Shown here in pieces: positions 45,213 to 54,228 of a stretch of 64,000 bases of DNA. Both the position numbers and the translations under genes were made by a program. The stretch comes from Crocinitomicaceae bacterium (GTDB taxonomy: Bacteria; Bacteroidota; Bacteroidia; Flavobacteriales_D; Crocinitomicaceae): NCBI GenBank assembly GCA_016719925.1, contig JADJYC010000003.1, positions 248,001 to 312,000 of the forward strand, written 5' to 3'. How positions within the stretch are numbered: position 1 is the first letter of the stretch; each line of letters starts with the position of its first letter. The notes below the pieces were generated by a model that was not told the origin of the DNA, did not search any database, and worked only from the letters and a program-made list of their open reading frames with translations.

Positions 45213-46235
45213 TCAAAGAATATTCACTTCACGCTCCAACTCTACTCCAAACATGGATTTAACTGACTGCAATATATCTTCAGACAAATTATAAATTTCA
45301 GAACCTTGTGCACCGCCATAATTCACCAGCACCAACGCCTGATTTTTATGAACTCCGTAATTGGAAATTGTTTTTCCTTTCCAGCCTGCTTTTTCAATCA
45401 GCCAGCCCGCTGCCAGCTTTACATGATTGTCACCAGAAGGATAAGAAGGAATATCCGGATATGCATTTTTAAGTTTTTCAAAATCAGCTTTGCTGATTAC
45501 CGGATTCTTAAAAAATGAACCGGCATTTCCAATTTCTGCCGGATCAGGAAGTTTACTTTTTCTGATAGCAATAACAGCATTACTCACATCGCGAATAGTT
45601 GGTGTATTGATTCCAGCCTTTTTCAATTCATCATTAATAGCGCCGTATGTTGTATTCAGCGGTGCCTTTTTATGAAGTAATAAAGTAACGCTGATAATAA
45701 TGTATTTGTTTTTCAGTGCTCTTTTAAAAACACTTTCACGGTAACCAAACTGACATTCCTCTTTACTGAAAGTTTTGATTTTACCTGTTGAAATTTCAAA
45801 TGCTTCTAAACTTTCAAAAACATCTTTAACCTCAACCCCATATGCGCCTATATTCTGCATTGGTGCGGCACCCACACTACCCGGAATCAAAGACATATTT
45901 TCAATTCCCGCCAGATTTTGTTCAATAGAAAACATTACCAGGTTATGCCATAATTCACCGGCAAAAGATTTGACCAGAAAAGCATCATGACTGGATGCCG
46001 GAATAACTTCCATTCCTTTCATCTCATTTTTAAGAACAAGGCCTTCAAAATTTTTTGTAAGCAGTAAATTGGATCCTCCGCCTAAAACAAGATGTTCATG
46101 TTGCATAGCTTCTTTACTGTTGAGTATTTCCTCCAGTTCTTTCAGGTTAGAAAACCGGGCAAAATATTTTGCTTTCACATCTATTCCAAATGTGTTGAAG
46201 GGTTTTAAACTGAAGTCTGATTGAATTGAGATCAT
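45213..46235 (-). CDS. murB: UDP-N-acetylenolpyruvoylglucosamine reductase
   Basis: 340 residues, type I MurB of peptidoglycan synthesis; NADPH-dependent, FAD-containing. N-terminal FNTFGIDVKAKYFARF, FAD-binding LVLGGGSNLLLTKNFEGLVL, IPGSVGAAPMQNIGAYGVEV, GYRESVFK, then the catalytic Ser in NAGSFFKNP and the catalytic Glu in VELEREVNIL at the C-terminus. The long form with a Tyr loop (GYRESVFK) is that of E. coli MurB. Intact. Confidence 0.95.
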   Translation of the reverse strand: MISIQSDFSLKPFNTFGIDVKAKYFARFSNLKELEEILNSKEAMQHEHLVLGGGSNLLLTKNFEGLVLKNEMKGMEVIPASSHDAFLVKSFAGELWHNLVMFSIEQNLAGIENMSLIPGSVGAAPMQNIGAYGVEVKDVFESLEAFEISTGKIKTFSKEECQFGYRESVFKRALKNKYIIISVTLLLHKKAPLNTTYGAINDELKKAGINTPTIRDVSNAVIAIRKSKLPDPAEIGNAGSFFKNPVISKADFEKLKNAYPDIPSYPSGDNHVKLAAGWLIEKAGWKGKTISNYGVHKNQALVLVNYGGAQGSEIYNLSEDILQSVKSMFGVELEREVNIL

Positions 46236-46295
46236 GAAGTCTCCGTTATAATTAGGAAATGAATAATAAAAATAATGGACGATTTTTTTATTCAG

Positions 46296-46446
46296 CTAGG
46301 CACAAGGTTTTATTTTACTTTGAGCCTTTCTAATTTTGAAATACTCCAAGATTTCCTGTTTTGTCATTTTTGACAATTTCTCCTCAGTTTGTCCGTTGCT
46401 GACGCATAAACTCCACGGCATCAAATTTCTTTTCATTCTTCTTCAT
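46296..46446 (-). CDS. Small antitoxin-like protein after the PIN toxin (frameshifted)
   Basis: Starts at the ATG at 46446, inside the end of the PIN gene. Encodes MKKNEKKFDAVEFMRQQRTN, then after one extra base near 46382 continues as EEKLSKMTKQEILEYFKIRK to the TAG at 46296. The FDAV.FMR..R......L...T..E...YF pattern is seen in small proteins that partner PIN toxins in Bacteroidota. Too short and too broken for a standard gene call. Confidence 0.55.
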
Positions 46447-46897
46447 AAGTCTCAAATTCTCTTGGTGAACGTATTTCTAATTGCTGGTATCCATTCTTGA
46501 TATTTATTGAATTATACCCCCTGATGCGTTGAATGTTTACAATGTGTTTGAAATTCCAGCTCACCAAAAAATCAGCCCGATTGATTGTTGCCAAAGCAAT
46601 ATGTAAACAATCTGCATAACTCGTCTGACCAACCACTTTTTCTGCAATGTACTCCATTGCCAGGTCAATTGCCTCCTCAGTCGTTTCCATATACTCCGTA
46701 AATTCCTGACTAATTCCCTTTACAAGGTCTTTGACTTTTTCAGGAGCGCTTTCAAGCTCATCTTCTGTAATTCCCGAAAACAATAAAACAAAATCTCCGT
46801 TCTTTATTCTGTCAAAAAATGGAATTGTATGGTCAGAAAACTCTTCATCGAAAAATCCCCCAAAGACAGACGTATCTACGTAGATTCTTTGTTTCAT
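46433..46897 (-). CDS. PIN-domain toxin (VapC-like ribonuclease)
   Basis: 154 residues. PIN motif 1 IYVDTSVFGGFFD (catalytic Asp near residue 8), central Glu in ITEDELES, and the third acidic site in YADCLHIALATINRADFLVSWNFKHI. The WNFKHI ending is typical of PIN toxins of this phylum. The gene lies before its putative antitoxin, the reverse of vapBC. No independent promoter is visible. Confidence 0.8.
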   Translation of the reverse strand: MKQRIYVDTSVFGGFFDEEFSDHTIPFFDRIKNGDFVLLFSGITEDELESAPEKVKDLVKGISQEFTEYMETTEEAIDLAMEYIAEKVVGQTSYADCLHIALATINRADFLVSWNFKHIVNIQRIRGYNSINIKNGYQQLEIRSPREFETYEEE

Positions 46898-47073
46898 TTT
46901 CCAAATTTACGGAATTTCCGGATCATATGAAAGTGGCTGGCCTGTAATCATCTGCCGTTAAAAATAACCTGCAAATAATCATTTGAATGATGCGTCAAAT
47001 AATTCCCGATATAATCCGGCTCAGGGAAAGCCGGCTGAACATGATTTTTTTATAGCTTTCGGAAAAAACGGGC

Positions 47074-47916
47074 ATGTTTTCAGTTGAAAAACCGGTTCAC
47101 CGCAGTCAGATCAGACGTGTTTTAGGCAAAGAATATTTTTGCCTGAAAGAAAAAATGAACTGGTATCTTTCAACTAACCGTTTTGCATCTGAAATTAAAA
47201 ATCAACCCCTGGAATTTGAACTGAAAACACACTCTTCCACCCTGCTCAGAAAACTGAAAGATGTGGACATGCAATTACAGCGCAACAAAATTACCAACCT
47301 GCATCTTGCATCACAAAAAATCAACGGAATCATTATTAAACCCGGAGAAACTTTTTCATTCTGGAAATTAGTTGGAAGACCTACAAAAGCAAAAGGATAT
47401 CTGACCGGAATGACTTTGCAAAATGGAAAAATCACGCAGGGAACCGGCGGCGGTATGTGTCAGATGGGAAATCTCATTTACTGGATGGCATTACACACAC
47501 CATTAACAATAACAAAAAGATGGAGACACAGTTACGATGTTTTCCCGGATACGAACAGAACAATTCCGTTTGGATCAGGAGCAACTTTATCGTATAATTA
47601 TATTGATCTGCAGCTGAAAAATGAAACTGATCAGACATTTCAGATAAACGTCTGGCTCACAGAAAAAAATCTCTGCGGATCTATTTGTTCAGATAAAAAA
47701 CCTGAAAAGACATACGAAGTTTTTGAGAAGTCACACCGCTTTGAACTCCAGTGGTGGGGCGGTTATACCAGACACAACGAAATCTGGCGAAAAATCATTC
47801 CATCCGATTCTGAAAATCAGGCAGAAGAACTGATTACTTCCAATCATGCCGTGATGATGTATAATCCGTTGATTTCAACTTCTGAAAAAGTTAACCATTC
47901 GTTTGCATCCGTGTAA
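47074..47916 (+). CDS. VanW family protein
   Basis: 280 residues. VanW-like domain: INGIIIKPGETFSFWKLVGRPTKAKGY (residues ~88-114), GTGGGMCQMGNLIYWMALH (residues ~129-147) and RWRHSYDVFPDTNRTIPFGSGATLSYNYIDLQLKN. The family is linked to vancomycin-type cell-wall clusters and to L,D-type envelope functions, but its biochemistry is unclear. No resistance genes lie nearby. Intact. Confidence 0.85.
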   Translation: MFSVEKPVHRSQIRRVLGKEYFCLKEKMNWYLSTNRFASEIKNQPLEFELKTHSSTLLRKLKDVDMQLQRNKITNLHLASQKINGIIIKPGETFSFWKLVGRPTKAKGYLTGMTLQNGKITQGTGGGMCQMGNLIYWMALHTPLTITKRWRHSYDVFPDTNRTIPFGSGATLSYNYIDLQLKNETDQTFQINVWLTEKNLCGSICSDKKPEKTYEVFEKSHRFELQWWGGYTRHNEIWRKIIPSDSENQAEELITSNHAVMMYNPLISTSEKVNHSFASV

Positions 47917-47926
47917 CGTCTTACAC
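47911..47926. repeat. Hairpin overlapping the VanW stop codon
   Basis: GTGTAA-CGTC-TTACAC (47911-47926) contains the TAA stop. Together with the longer palindrome 15 bp downstream it may form a termination region. Confidence 0.35.
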
Positions 47927-47940
47927 ACATTAAAATCGTC

Positions 47941-47970
47941 AATTTGTATGCTCATATACACATACAAATT
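47941..47970. promoter_or_regulatory. 10-bp-arm palindrome abutting the PP2C start codon
   Basis: AATTTGTATG (47941-47950) and CATACAAATT (47961-47970) are perfect arms with a 10-nt loop; the ATG of the phosphatase gene begins at 47971. As DNA this could be an operator; as RNA a hairpin that hides the start codon. Confidence 0.5.
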
Positions 47971-48784
47971 ATGAAAGATGTAAAAGAACTTCTCAGATCA
48001 ATAAGGGACAACGAAATAGCCGTGAAAGAACATCATGATGAACTTACGTATGCAGGCATTTTACAACAGGCTTTACTCCCTAAAAAAAAGACATATCGAC
48101 CGCGTTTTTGACGAATATTTTGTGATTTATAATCCTAAAAATCATGTGAGCGGAGATTTTTACTGGGTAGGTGAAAAAAATGACATCCGTTATTTTGCCT
48201 GCGCTGACTGCACCGGACATGGCGTTCCGGCTGCGATGCTTTCAATTTTAGGTTATTCCCTGCTTAATTACGCACTGTATATTTCAGACCTAGCTTCACC
48301 ATCAGAAATTCTAAAAAAAGTAGATTATAAATTCATTGAATCATTTGATTTCGGAAATAATCAAAACACCAATGACTGGATTGATATTTCCCTTTGCGCA
48401 TACGATCCATCCACACAAAAATTAACCTTCTGCGGAGCGAACAGAAAAGCACTGGTTGTTTCAGACAAAAACAGTCATGTAATTCCAGGCAACCGATATC
48501 CGATTGGAGGCTGGCAGCTGGAAGAATACAGAGAATTTACTGAACATACGATTGATGTAGAACCAAACAGCTGGGTGTATCTTGGATCTGATGGTTTTCA
48601 GGATCAGTTTGGAGGAATGTTTGGAAAAAAATTCGGGAGCACGAAACTTCACACACTTTTAAAATCAATCTCAAAGTTTAATGCTGCAGATCAGGAAATA
48701 TTATTGCGTGATCATCATGCAATCTGGTCAAAAGGAAGAGAACAAACAGATGATATCTGCCTGATGGGAATTAAAATCAGTTAG
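47971..48784 (+). CDS. PP2C/SpoIIE-type protein serine phosphatase (one frameshift)
   Basis: About 270 residues. Begins MKDVKELLRSIRDNEIAVK, then YAGILQQALLPKKRHIDRVFDEYFVIYNPKNHVSGDFYW, ACADCTGHGVPAAMLSILGYSLLNYAL, LTFCGANRKALVV and VYLGSDGFQDQFGG ... TDDICLMGIKI, with the metal-binding Asp residues of the SpoIIE domain. The A8 run at 48082-48089 is one base too long and breaks the frame. Its input signal is not visible; a similar output domain occurs in the 7TM protein at 57273-59478. Confidence 0.85.
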
Positions 48785-49226
48785 AACCAAAAGGCTCTTC
48801 ATTCAACAGATCAGGACGATTGACAAAAATCGTATCCAGTGTTCCGCGTTTGTATCTGGCGTGATATTTCAACTCGCCTTTTTTGGTATAGGTAAATTGT
48901 TCACCCACCTGAAAATTCATATCAAATTCTTTTTGATCTTCAATCTGACCATTGTCATAATACATAATCAGTTTGCCGTGAATTTTGCCTTCCTGAAAAG
49001 GTTTAGTCATTTTCAGTTTTCCGTCCGGATAAAATTCTTCACAAACTCCCGTAAAACCTTTTCTCCTTTCAAATCTCCAAAAATGATTGTAAGGCTGATC
49101 AAAAGTAAGTTCACTGCACTCACAGTAAGTTGAGTCAATTACTTCTGTATTGGTATCATCTGCAGTAACCGATGAACCACAGGAAGCAAAAATCAGAATT
49201 GTCAGAACAAAAATTATATATTTCAT
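48777..49226 (-). CDS. Lipoprotein with MORN-variant repeats
   Basis: 149 residues. Lipobox LIFASC (residues ~11-16). GFTGVCEEFYPDGKLKMTKPF, GKIHGKLIMYYDNGQIEDQKEF and VGEQFTYTKKGELKYHARYKRG are MORN-variant (toxin-antitoxin YwqK-like) repeats. Same repeat type as the protein at 54225-54968. The 3' end overlaps the convergent phosphatase gene by 8 bp. Confidence 0.75.
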   Translation of the reverse strand: MKYIIFVLTILIFASCGSSVTADDTNTEVIDSTYCECSELTFDQPYNHFWRFERRKGFTGVCEEFYPDGKLKMTKPFQEGKIHGKLIMYYDNGQIEDQKEFDMNFQVGEQFTYTKKGELKYHARYKRGTLDTIFVNRPDLLNEEPFGSN

Positions 49227-49297
49227 TTATTCAAAATAAAAAACTATTCAACAGATCACAAAATTAATCACTTCATTATTTCTGAATTTTATAGCAA

Positions 49298-50271
49298 TCA
49301 GCAGCATCCGCCTCCATCATAAAAGAAACTGGAATCAGAAATAAAAATATCTGATCTCTTTAATGATTTTAAAGCACCGGCTGTTTTATCACATACAGAC
49401 AGGGGCTGATTCTGCAAAAGCACATGACCTTTTTTATCATCAAAAGAATTTTCACTGCCAAAATAAATAGCTGTCTTACCGGTAAAAACGCATGGTCCGT
49501 CAGTTGGCATTGGATCTTTAATTGCGCACACTTCGACACTTTCAATATAAATAATTTCTTTTGTTTGAAAATGGGACGAATCAAGAATGCGGTAAGGACG
49601 TTTGGCTCTGATTTCAACAGTGCCAAATCCTGCATCAGTAATCATATTGATGTATTCATTCAACGGCATTGCTCCGCTCAGACAGAGCGCCCTGAGTTTA
49701 TCATCATTTTTGAGATTTTCAGGCATGATCTGATCACAAACAGGATCTGATAAAACCAATCTTCCATGAGGCTTCAGCACCCGGTACATTCTGTCAGTGC
49801 CTGTTTCAATTCTTCTTTTCTGAAAATATTAAACAAACAATTCTGAGCCGCAACATCGATGGATTCATTTTCAACCGGAAGATTTAAGGCGTCTCTTTTT
49901 TTAACGCTACAAAATCAGATTGAAAACCAGTCATTTTCTTTTTCTGCAATTTTAAAATTAGCAGCTGATGCGTCAAGCATTTCATCCACAACATCTACTC
50001 CAATAACTCCGCTTTTGAGCCGGCTGAAATAAGCAAACTGCAGCAACTCCATTCCGCCACCTACCCCAACATATAGAATTCTTGGTGAATTCACAAGATC
50101 CCGCGGATGCACCGTACTTCCGCAGCCATAATTCATTTCCTGCATGATTTTTGGAATCTTTAATCCGGGCAGCTGCCATACAGGAGTTGTTGTACAGCAC
50201 AAGCCGACATCCGGCTTCAAAGCAGCATTTTTATAAACATCTTTGGTTGTTTCCAGATACGATTTCATCAA
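49298..50271 (-). CDS. arsM: ArsM-like arsenite S-adenosylmethionine methyltransferase (frameshifted)
   Basis: Class I SAM methyltransferase of the arsenosugar-pathway ArsM type. YLETTKDVYKNAALKPDVGLC with the Cys pair (residues ~24-25), CGSTVHPRDL, SAM motif LYVGVGGGMELLQFAYF and GVIGVDVVDEML; then, in a second frame across 49790-49914, LNLPVENESIDVAAQNCLFN; then MYRVLKPHGRLVLSDPVCD, LCLSGAMPLNEY and a C-terminal GGGCC. At least two frame changes (about 49915 and 49790), the first in an A7 run. Corrected length ~325 residues. No arsenic operon surrounds it; the neighbour at 50387 is a small membrane protein. Confidence 0.78.
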
Positions 50272-50374
50272 AACTATTTTGACAATAAAAGTACAGAATA
50301 TTCTACCTCATGAACTTTTTCATTCCCTGGTTTGTTGTGTGACTAATCTCACAGGTAACTTTTTTCAGATCATA

Positions 50375-50382
50375 TACCTTTG
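50375..50382 (+). promoter_or_regulatory. -7 element TACCTTTG 4 nt before the 83-residue membrane protein
   Basis: Perfect TAnnTTTG; with the ATG only 4 nt downstream the transcript is probably leaderless. Confidence 0.55.
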
Positions 50383-50386
50383 ACGC

Positions 50387-50638
50387 ATGAAAATTCTTAC
50401 ATCAAATATCAAGTGGTTTTTGATCGCCAGCCTAACGTTAGGTCTTGCTCCTTTCACTCCGCCTCACATTGTTGGCAAATTGCAGTGGATTGCAGGTGGC
50501 GGTGCTATTCACGGCGAACAGCCCATGCAAATGATGGACTGGCTGGATCTGGCTTTTCACGGAGCTCCCTGGCTGCTTCTGATTCTTTCACTGATTGCAC
50601 TGGCAGTTCAGAAAATCAGATTAAAAACAGCCGGCTGA
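50387..50638 (+). CDS. Small membrane protein
   Basis: 83 residues. Two hydrophobic helices: KWFLIASLTLGLAPFTPPHI (residues ~9-28) and APWLLLILSLIALAV (residues ~60-74), joined by a Gly-rich and Met-containing loop (GGGAIHGEQPMQMMDW). Conserved-looking, with well-placed Pro and Trp residues, but no function is known to me. Divergent from arsM across a 115-bp gap. Confidence 0.65.
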   Translation: MKILTSNIKWFLIASLTLGLAPFTPPHIVGKLQWIAGGGAIHGEQPMQMMDWLDLAFHGAPWLLLILSLIALAVQKIRLKTAG

Positions 50639-50704
50639 TTTGTTAAAACTTCTGAAATCAAAGCGCGGTTTCAAATCAGAAAGTACAGGCTGATTTTTTA
50701 TAAA

Positions 50705-50712
50705 TATCTTTG
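50705..50712 (+). promoter_or_regulatory. -7 element TATCTTTG before the GT4 gene
   Basis: Perfect TAnnTTTG ending 9 nt before the ATG at 50722, which rules out the upstream TTG start at 50710. Confidence 0.55.
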
Positions 50713-50721
50713 AGGATTGCT

Positions 50722-51877
50722 ATGGAGGTTCTGAAAGAAAAGAAGAAAATCATTTTACTGGGCACGGCTCATCCATTCCGGGGCGGACTTGCATCTTACA
50801 ATGAACGCCTTGCGCTGCAGCTGATGGAAGAAGGCCATGATGTGGAGATTTATACTTTTACAGTTCAGTATCCCAATTTTTTATTCCCCGGTAAATCACA
50901 ATTTTCAGAAGAACCTGCACCGGCCAAACTTAAAATATTCAGAAAGGTGAATTCGGTTAACCCGTTTAACTGGCTGAAAATTGGCGGAGAAATCAGACGA
51001 AAAAAACCAGACATTCTTATTTTTAAATTCTGGCTTCCCTTTATGGGACCGTGTTTTGGAACAATTGCCAGACGTGTAAGAAAAAATAAACACACCCGTA
51101 TTATTACCATCCTTGACAATGTAATTCCGCACGAAGCAAGATTCGGAGATAAAATATTCACAAAGTATTTTCTTAAACCGGTGCATGCATTTATTTCCAT
51201 GTCTAAAAGTGTGGCGGATGATCTTGAAAAATTTGATGCTTTAAAACCGCGCGATTTCAATCCTCATCCATTGTTTGACAATTTTGGAAAAGCGCTGGAT
51301 AAAGATGAAGCAAAAAAAATACTGGGGTTAGATTCTGATAAAAATTACATTTTGTTTTTTGGAATTATTCGTGATTATAAAGGACTTGATTTGTTGCTGG
51401 AAGCCTTTGCAAAATCAACTGAAAAATTACCGCATGCACGACTCCTGATTGCAGGCGAATATTATTCAAATGAAGAAAAATATCAGAAAATGATTACAGA
51501 TCTTCATCTCAATAATAAAGTGAAAGTTGTAAACAGTTTTATCAAAGATTCAGAAGTAGCCCGTTATTTCAGCGCAGCGGATATTGTGGCGCAACCTTAT
51601 AAACATGCAACACAAAGCGGTGTAACTCAGATCGCTTACCATTTTGAAACACCGATTCTTGTTACCAACGTGGGTGGATTACCCGAAATGGTTCCGCATG
51701 AAAAAGTGGGTTATGTGGTGGAACCGGATCCGGCAGAAATTGCCAAAGCGCTGCACGATTTTTATGACAACGGAAGAGAAAAAAGTTTTCAGAGAAAATC
51801 TGAAAACAGAAAAAGAAAAATACAGCTGGGATAAACTCTCTTCCAAAGTTCTGGCGCTGGCTGAAAAATGCAAATAA
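50722..51877 (+). CDS. Glycosyltransferase family 4/1 (one frameshift near the end)
   Basis: About 384 residues, GT-B fold. IILLGTAHPFRGGLASYNERLAL (N-terminal), FFGIIRDYKGLDLLLEAF, LLIAGEYY, FSAADIVAQPYKHATQSGVTQIAYHF (E-x7-E-like donor site) and TNVGGLPEMV. At 51783-51788 an A6 run is one base too long; the correct frame continues VFRENLKTEKEKYSWDKLSSKVLALAEKC to 51877. It precedes the heptose-nucleotide genes, so it probably builds a surface glycan. Confidence 0.85.
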
Positions 51878-51954
51878 GTCCGTACAAACCATCTTATTAA
51901 CATTGCCCGTTGAAATTGTTGGTGTTTTTGGTATAAACGCCTCACCAAACTTTT

Positions 51955-51962
51955 TACCTTTA
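51955..51962 (+). promoter_or_regulatory. -7-like element TACCTTTA 4 nt before hddA
   Basis: Seven of eight matches to TAnnTTTG, with a TTTG 24 bp upstream; the ATG is 4 nt downstream. Confidence 0.5.
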
Positions 51963-51966
51963 CTTT

Positions 51967-52997
51967 ATGATCATTAGAAGCAAGGCGCCTTTCAGATTAG
52001 GTTTGGCCGGAGGTGGCACCGATGTCAGTCCGTATTCGGATATGTATGGCGGCGCCATTCTGAATATCACAGTTAATCTATACGCTCGCACCAGCATTGT
52101 ACCCCGGAATGATTCAAAAATTATTATTCATTCCGTTGATCAGCAAAAATCATTTGAATTTGATGCCGCTGAAAAATTAACGCTGAATGGTGAAGTGGAT
52201 TTGCAGATTGGTGTTTACAATCGTATTGCACGGGACTTTACCCGCAAGGCATTAGGGTTTGAAATGACCACTTCGATGGATGTTCCAACCGGCAGTGGTT
52301 TGGGTACATCCTCTACGCTGGTGGTTTCAATTTTAGGTGCATTTGTTGAATGGCTGGAATTGCCCCTGGGAGAATACGATATTGCACATCTGGCTTATGA
52401 TATTGAACGTGTTGATTTAAAAATGGCAGGTGGAAAACAAGACCAGTACGCCGCTACTTTTGGTGGTGTGAATTTTATGGAATTCCTTCCCAATGATAAA
52501 GTAATTGTCAATCCGCTGCGTACCAAAAAAAGTTTTCTGAATGAAATCAATTTTGATTTGAGTCTCTATTACACCAATACAAACCGGGAGTCAGCAAAAA
52601 TTATTGAAAAACAAATTGAAAATGTAAAGTCCGCCGGTGAAAATAATAAACCGGTGGAAGCCATGCATCAATTGAAAATTCAGGCATTTCAGATGAAAGA
52701 AGCATTTCTCAGAAGTGATGTCAGTGCGATTGGCAAACTGCTGCATGAAAGCTGGCTCAATAAAAAAGAAATGGCTAACGGAATTACCAACGCTGAAATA
52801 GACAGGATTTATAATTCTGCTATTTCAGCAGGTGCAGCGGGAGGAAAAATTTCAGGTGCAGGCGGAGGCGGATTTATGATGTTTTTGCTGAAAAAAACCA
52901 CCGGTACAATGTCATCAGTGAATTGAAAAAACTGGGAGGAAATGTAGTTAATTATGAATTTACCCAAAAAGGATTAGACGCATGGACCGTACGATAA
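51967..52997 (+). CDS. hddA: GHMP kinase, D-glycero-D-manno-heptose 7-phosphate kinase-like (one frameshift)
   Basis: About 343 residues. SKAPFRLGLAGGGTDVSPYSD (N-terminal), ATP motif DVPTGSGLGTSSTLVVS (residues ~107-122), AGGKQDQYAATFGGVNF and the third GHMP motif KISGAGGGGFMMFL. The frame is lost in the A7 run near 52890; it continues as HRYNVISELKKLGGNVVNYEF to 52997. With the nucleotidyltransferase and phosphatase that follow, this matches GDP- or ADP-heptose synthesis (hddA-hddC-gmhB). Overlaps the next gene by 16 bp. Confidence 0.82.
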
Positions 52998-53683
52998 AAG
53001 ACGCCATTATACTGGCAGGTGGATTAGGAACAAGGCTTCGTTCTGAAATTGGTGAATTTCCAAAAGTACTGGCACCGGTTAACGGAAAACCATTTTTAAC
53101 TTTTGTACTTGATTACCTTCAAAAACGGCATTGAAACCGCTGTGCTTTCTGTGGGATATAAATCTGAATTAATTCATGAGCAATTTGGAGATGACTACAA
53201 AGGAATGAAACTGATTTATGCCGTGGAAAAAGAACCGCTTGGAACGGGTGGAGGAATGAAACTTGCACTAGAAAAAAATAAGGCGGAAATGTTTTTGTGC
53301 TGAACGGTGATACATTTTTTGACGTCGATTTAAAACAGCTGGAAGATTTTCATCTTCAAAATAAGTCAACTTGTACCCTCGCCCTGAAAAAAATGCAAAA
53401 CGTAGACCGGTATGGAAATGTAGAGGTTGATGAAGCAGGCAAAATCAAAGCATTCTCTGAAAAAAAATTCAGGGAAGAAGCCGTTATCAATGGCGGAATT
53501 TATTGCATAAACAGAGGTATTCTGATTCACTATCCGGTGAATACACCTTTTTCTTTTGAAACAAATTATCTGGAAAACAAACCTCAGGCAAAAAATATTT
53601 TTGGAAAAATTTTTGATTCTTATTTCATGGATATTGGCGTACCTGAAGATTATCAGCAGTTTCAAAAAGATCATTCAAAATGA
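52982..53683 (+). CDS. hddC: Heptose-1-phosphate nucleotidyltransferase-like (two frameshifts)
   Basis: About 233 residues, nucleotidyltransferase fold. DAIILAGGLGTRLRSEIGEFPKVLAPVNG gives the nucleotide site, then GIETAVLSVGYKSELI, EKEPLGTGGGMKLAL in frame two and NVFVLNGDTFFDVDL in frame three, with the metal Asp. Frame changes lie in the A5 run near 53119-53123 and near 53283-53290. The second half is intact to FMDIGVPEDYQQF. Base type (GDP or ADP) not decided by sequence. Confidence 0.82.
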
Positions 53684-54228
53684 ACATAAAGGATTTGAAT
53701 CCGGATAAAACCTGGACACTTTTTCTTGACCGTGACGGCGTAATTAATCATCAGATTGCAAATGATTACGTTAAGAAAATAGAAGAATTCAAATTGATTG
53801 ACGGCGTACTGGACGCACTGAAATATTTCTCAGGTGTTTTTGGACGGATTGTTATTGTTACTAATCAGCAGGGAATTAACCGGGGAATTATGACAGAAGA
53901 ACAATTGCACATGCTCCATGATTATTTTCTGGATCTGGTCAAAACAGCAGGTGGCAGAATTGACAAAATTTATTTTGCACCGCAGCTTGCAACAGAATCT
54001 GGTTATTACCGCAAACCCGGTGTTGGAATGGGCCTTCACGCCAAAAAAGATTTCCCTGAAATTGAATTCGAAAAGTCTGTGATAATAGGTGATTCAGAAA
54101 CAGATATTGAGTTTGGTATAAAATTGGGAATGAAAACCGTGATGTTGACAAAGGGGCGTAACATTTCGTCAAAAGCGGATTATATTTTCGAAAATTTGTC
54201 ACAGGTTTTAAAAGCATTACAAACATGA
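53680..54228 (+). CDS. gmhB: D-glycero-heptose 1,7-bisphosphate phosphatase (HAD-IIIA)
   Basis: 182 residues. HAD motif I LFLDRDGVINHQ (residues ~14-25), motif II VIVTNQQGINRG and motif IV VIIGDSETDIEFGIKLGM. The closest named group is GmhB. It removes the C7 phosphate between the kinase and the nucleotidyltransferase steps. The ATG overlaps the stop of hddC by 4 bp. The zinc-loop Cys of many GmhB proteins are not present, so the metal site may be Mg only. Confidence 0.82.
   Translation: MNIKDLNPDKTWTLFLDRDGVINHQIANDYVKKIEEFKLIDGVLDALKYFSGVFGRIVIVTNQQGINRGIMTEEQLHMLHDYFLDLVKTAGGRIDKIYFAPQLATESGYYRKPGVGMGLHAKKDFPEIEFEKSVIIGDSETDIEFGIKLGMKTVMLTKGRNISSKADYIFENLSQVLKALQT

Noticed and set aside
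46978..46991. ATCATTTGAATGAT palindrome upstream of VanW as a further FNR-like site
   Set aside because: The half-sites are inverted relative to ATGAT-N4-ATCAT and the spacing is 2 nt, so it does not match the island operators.
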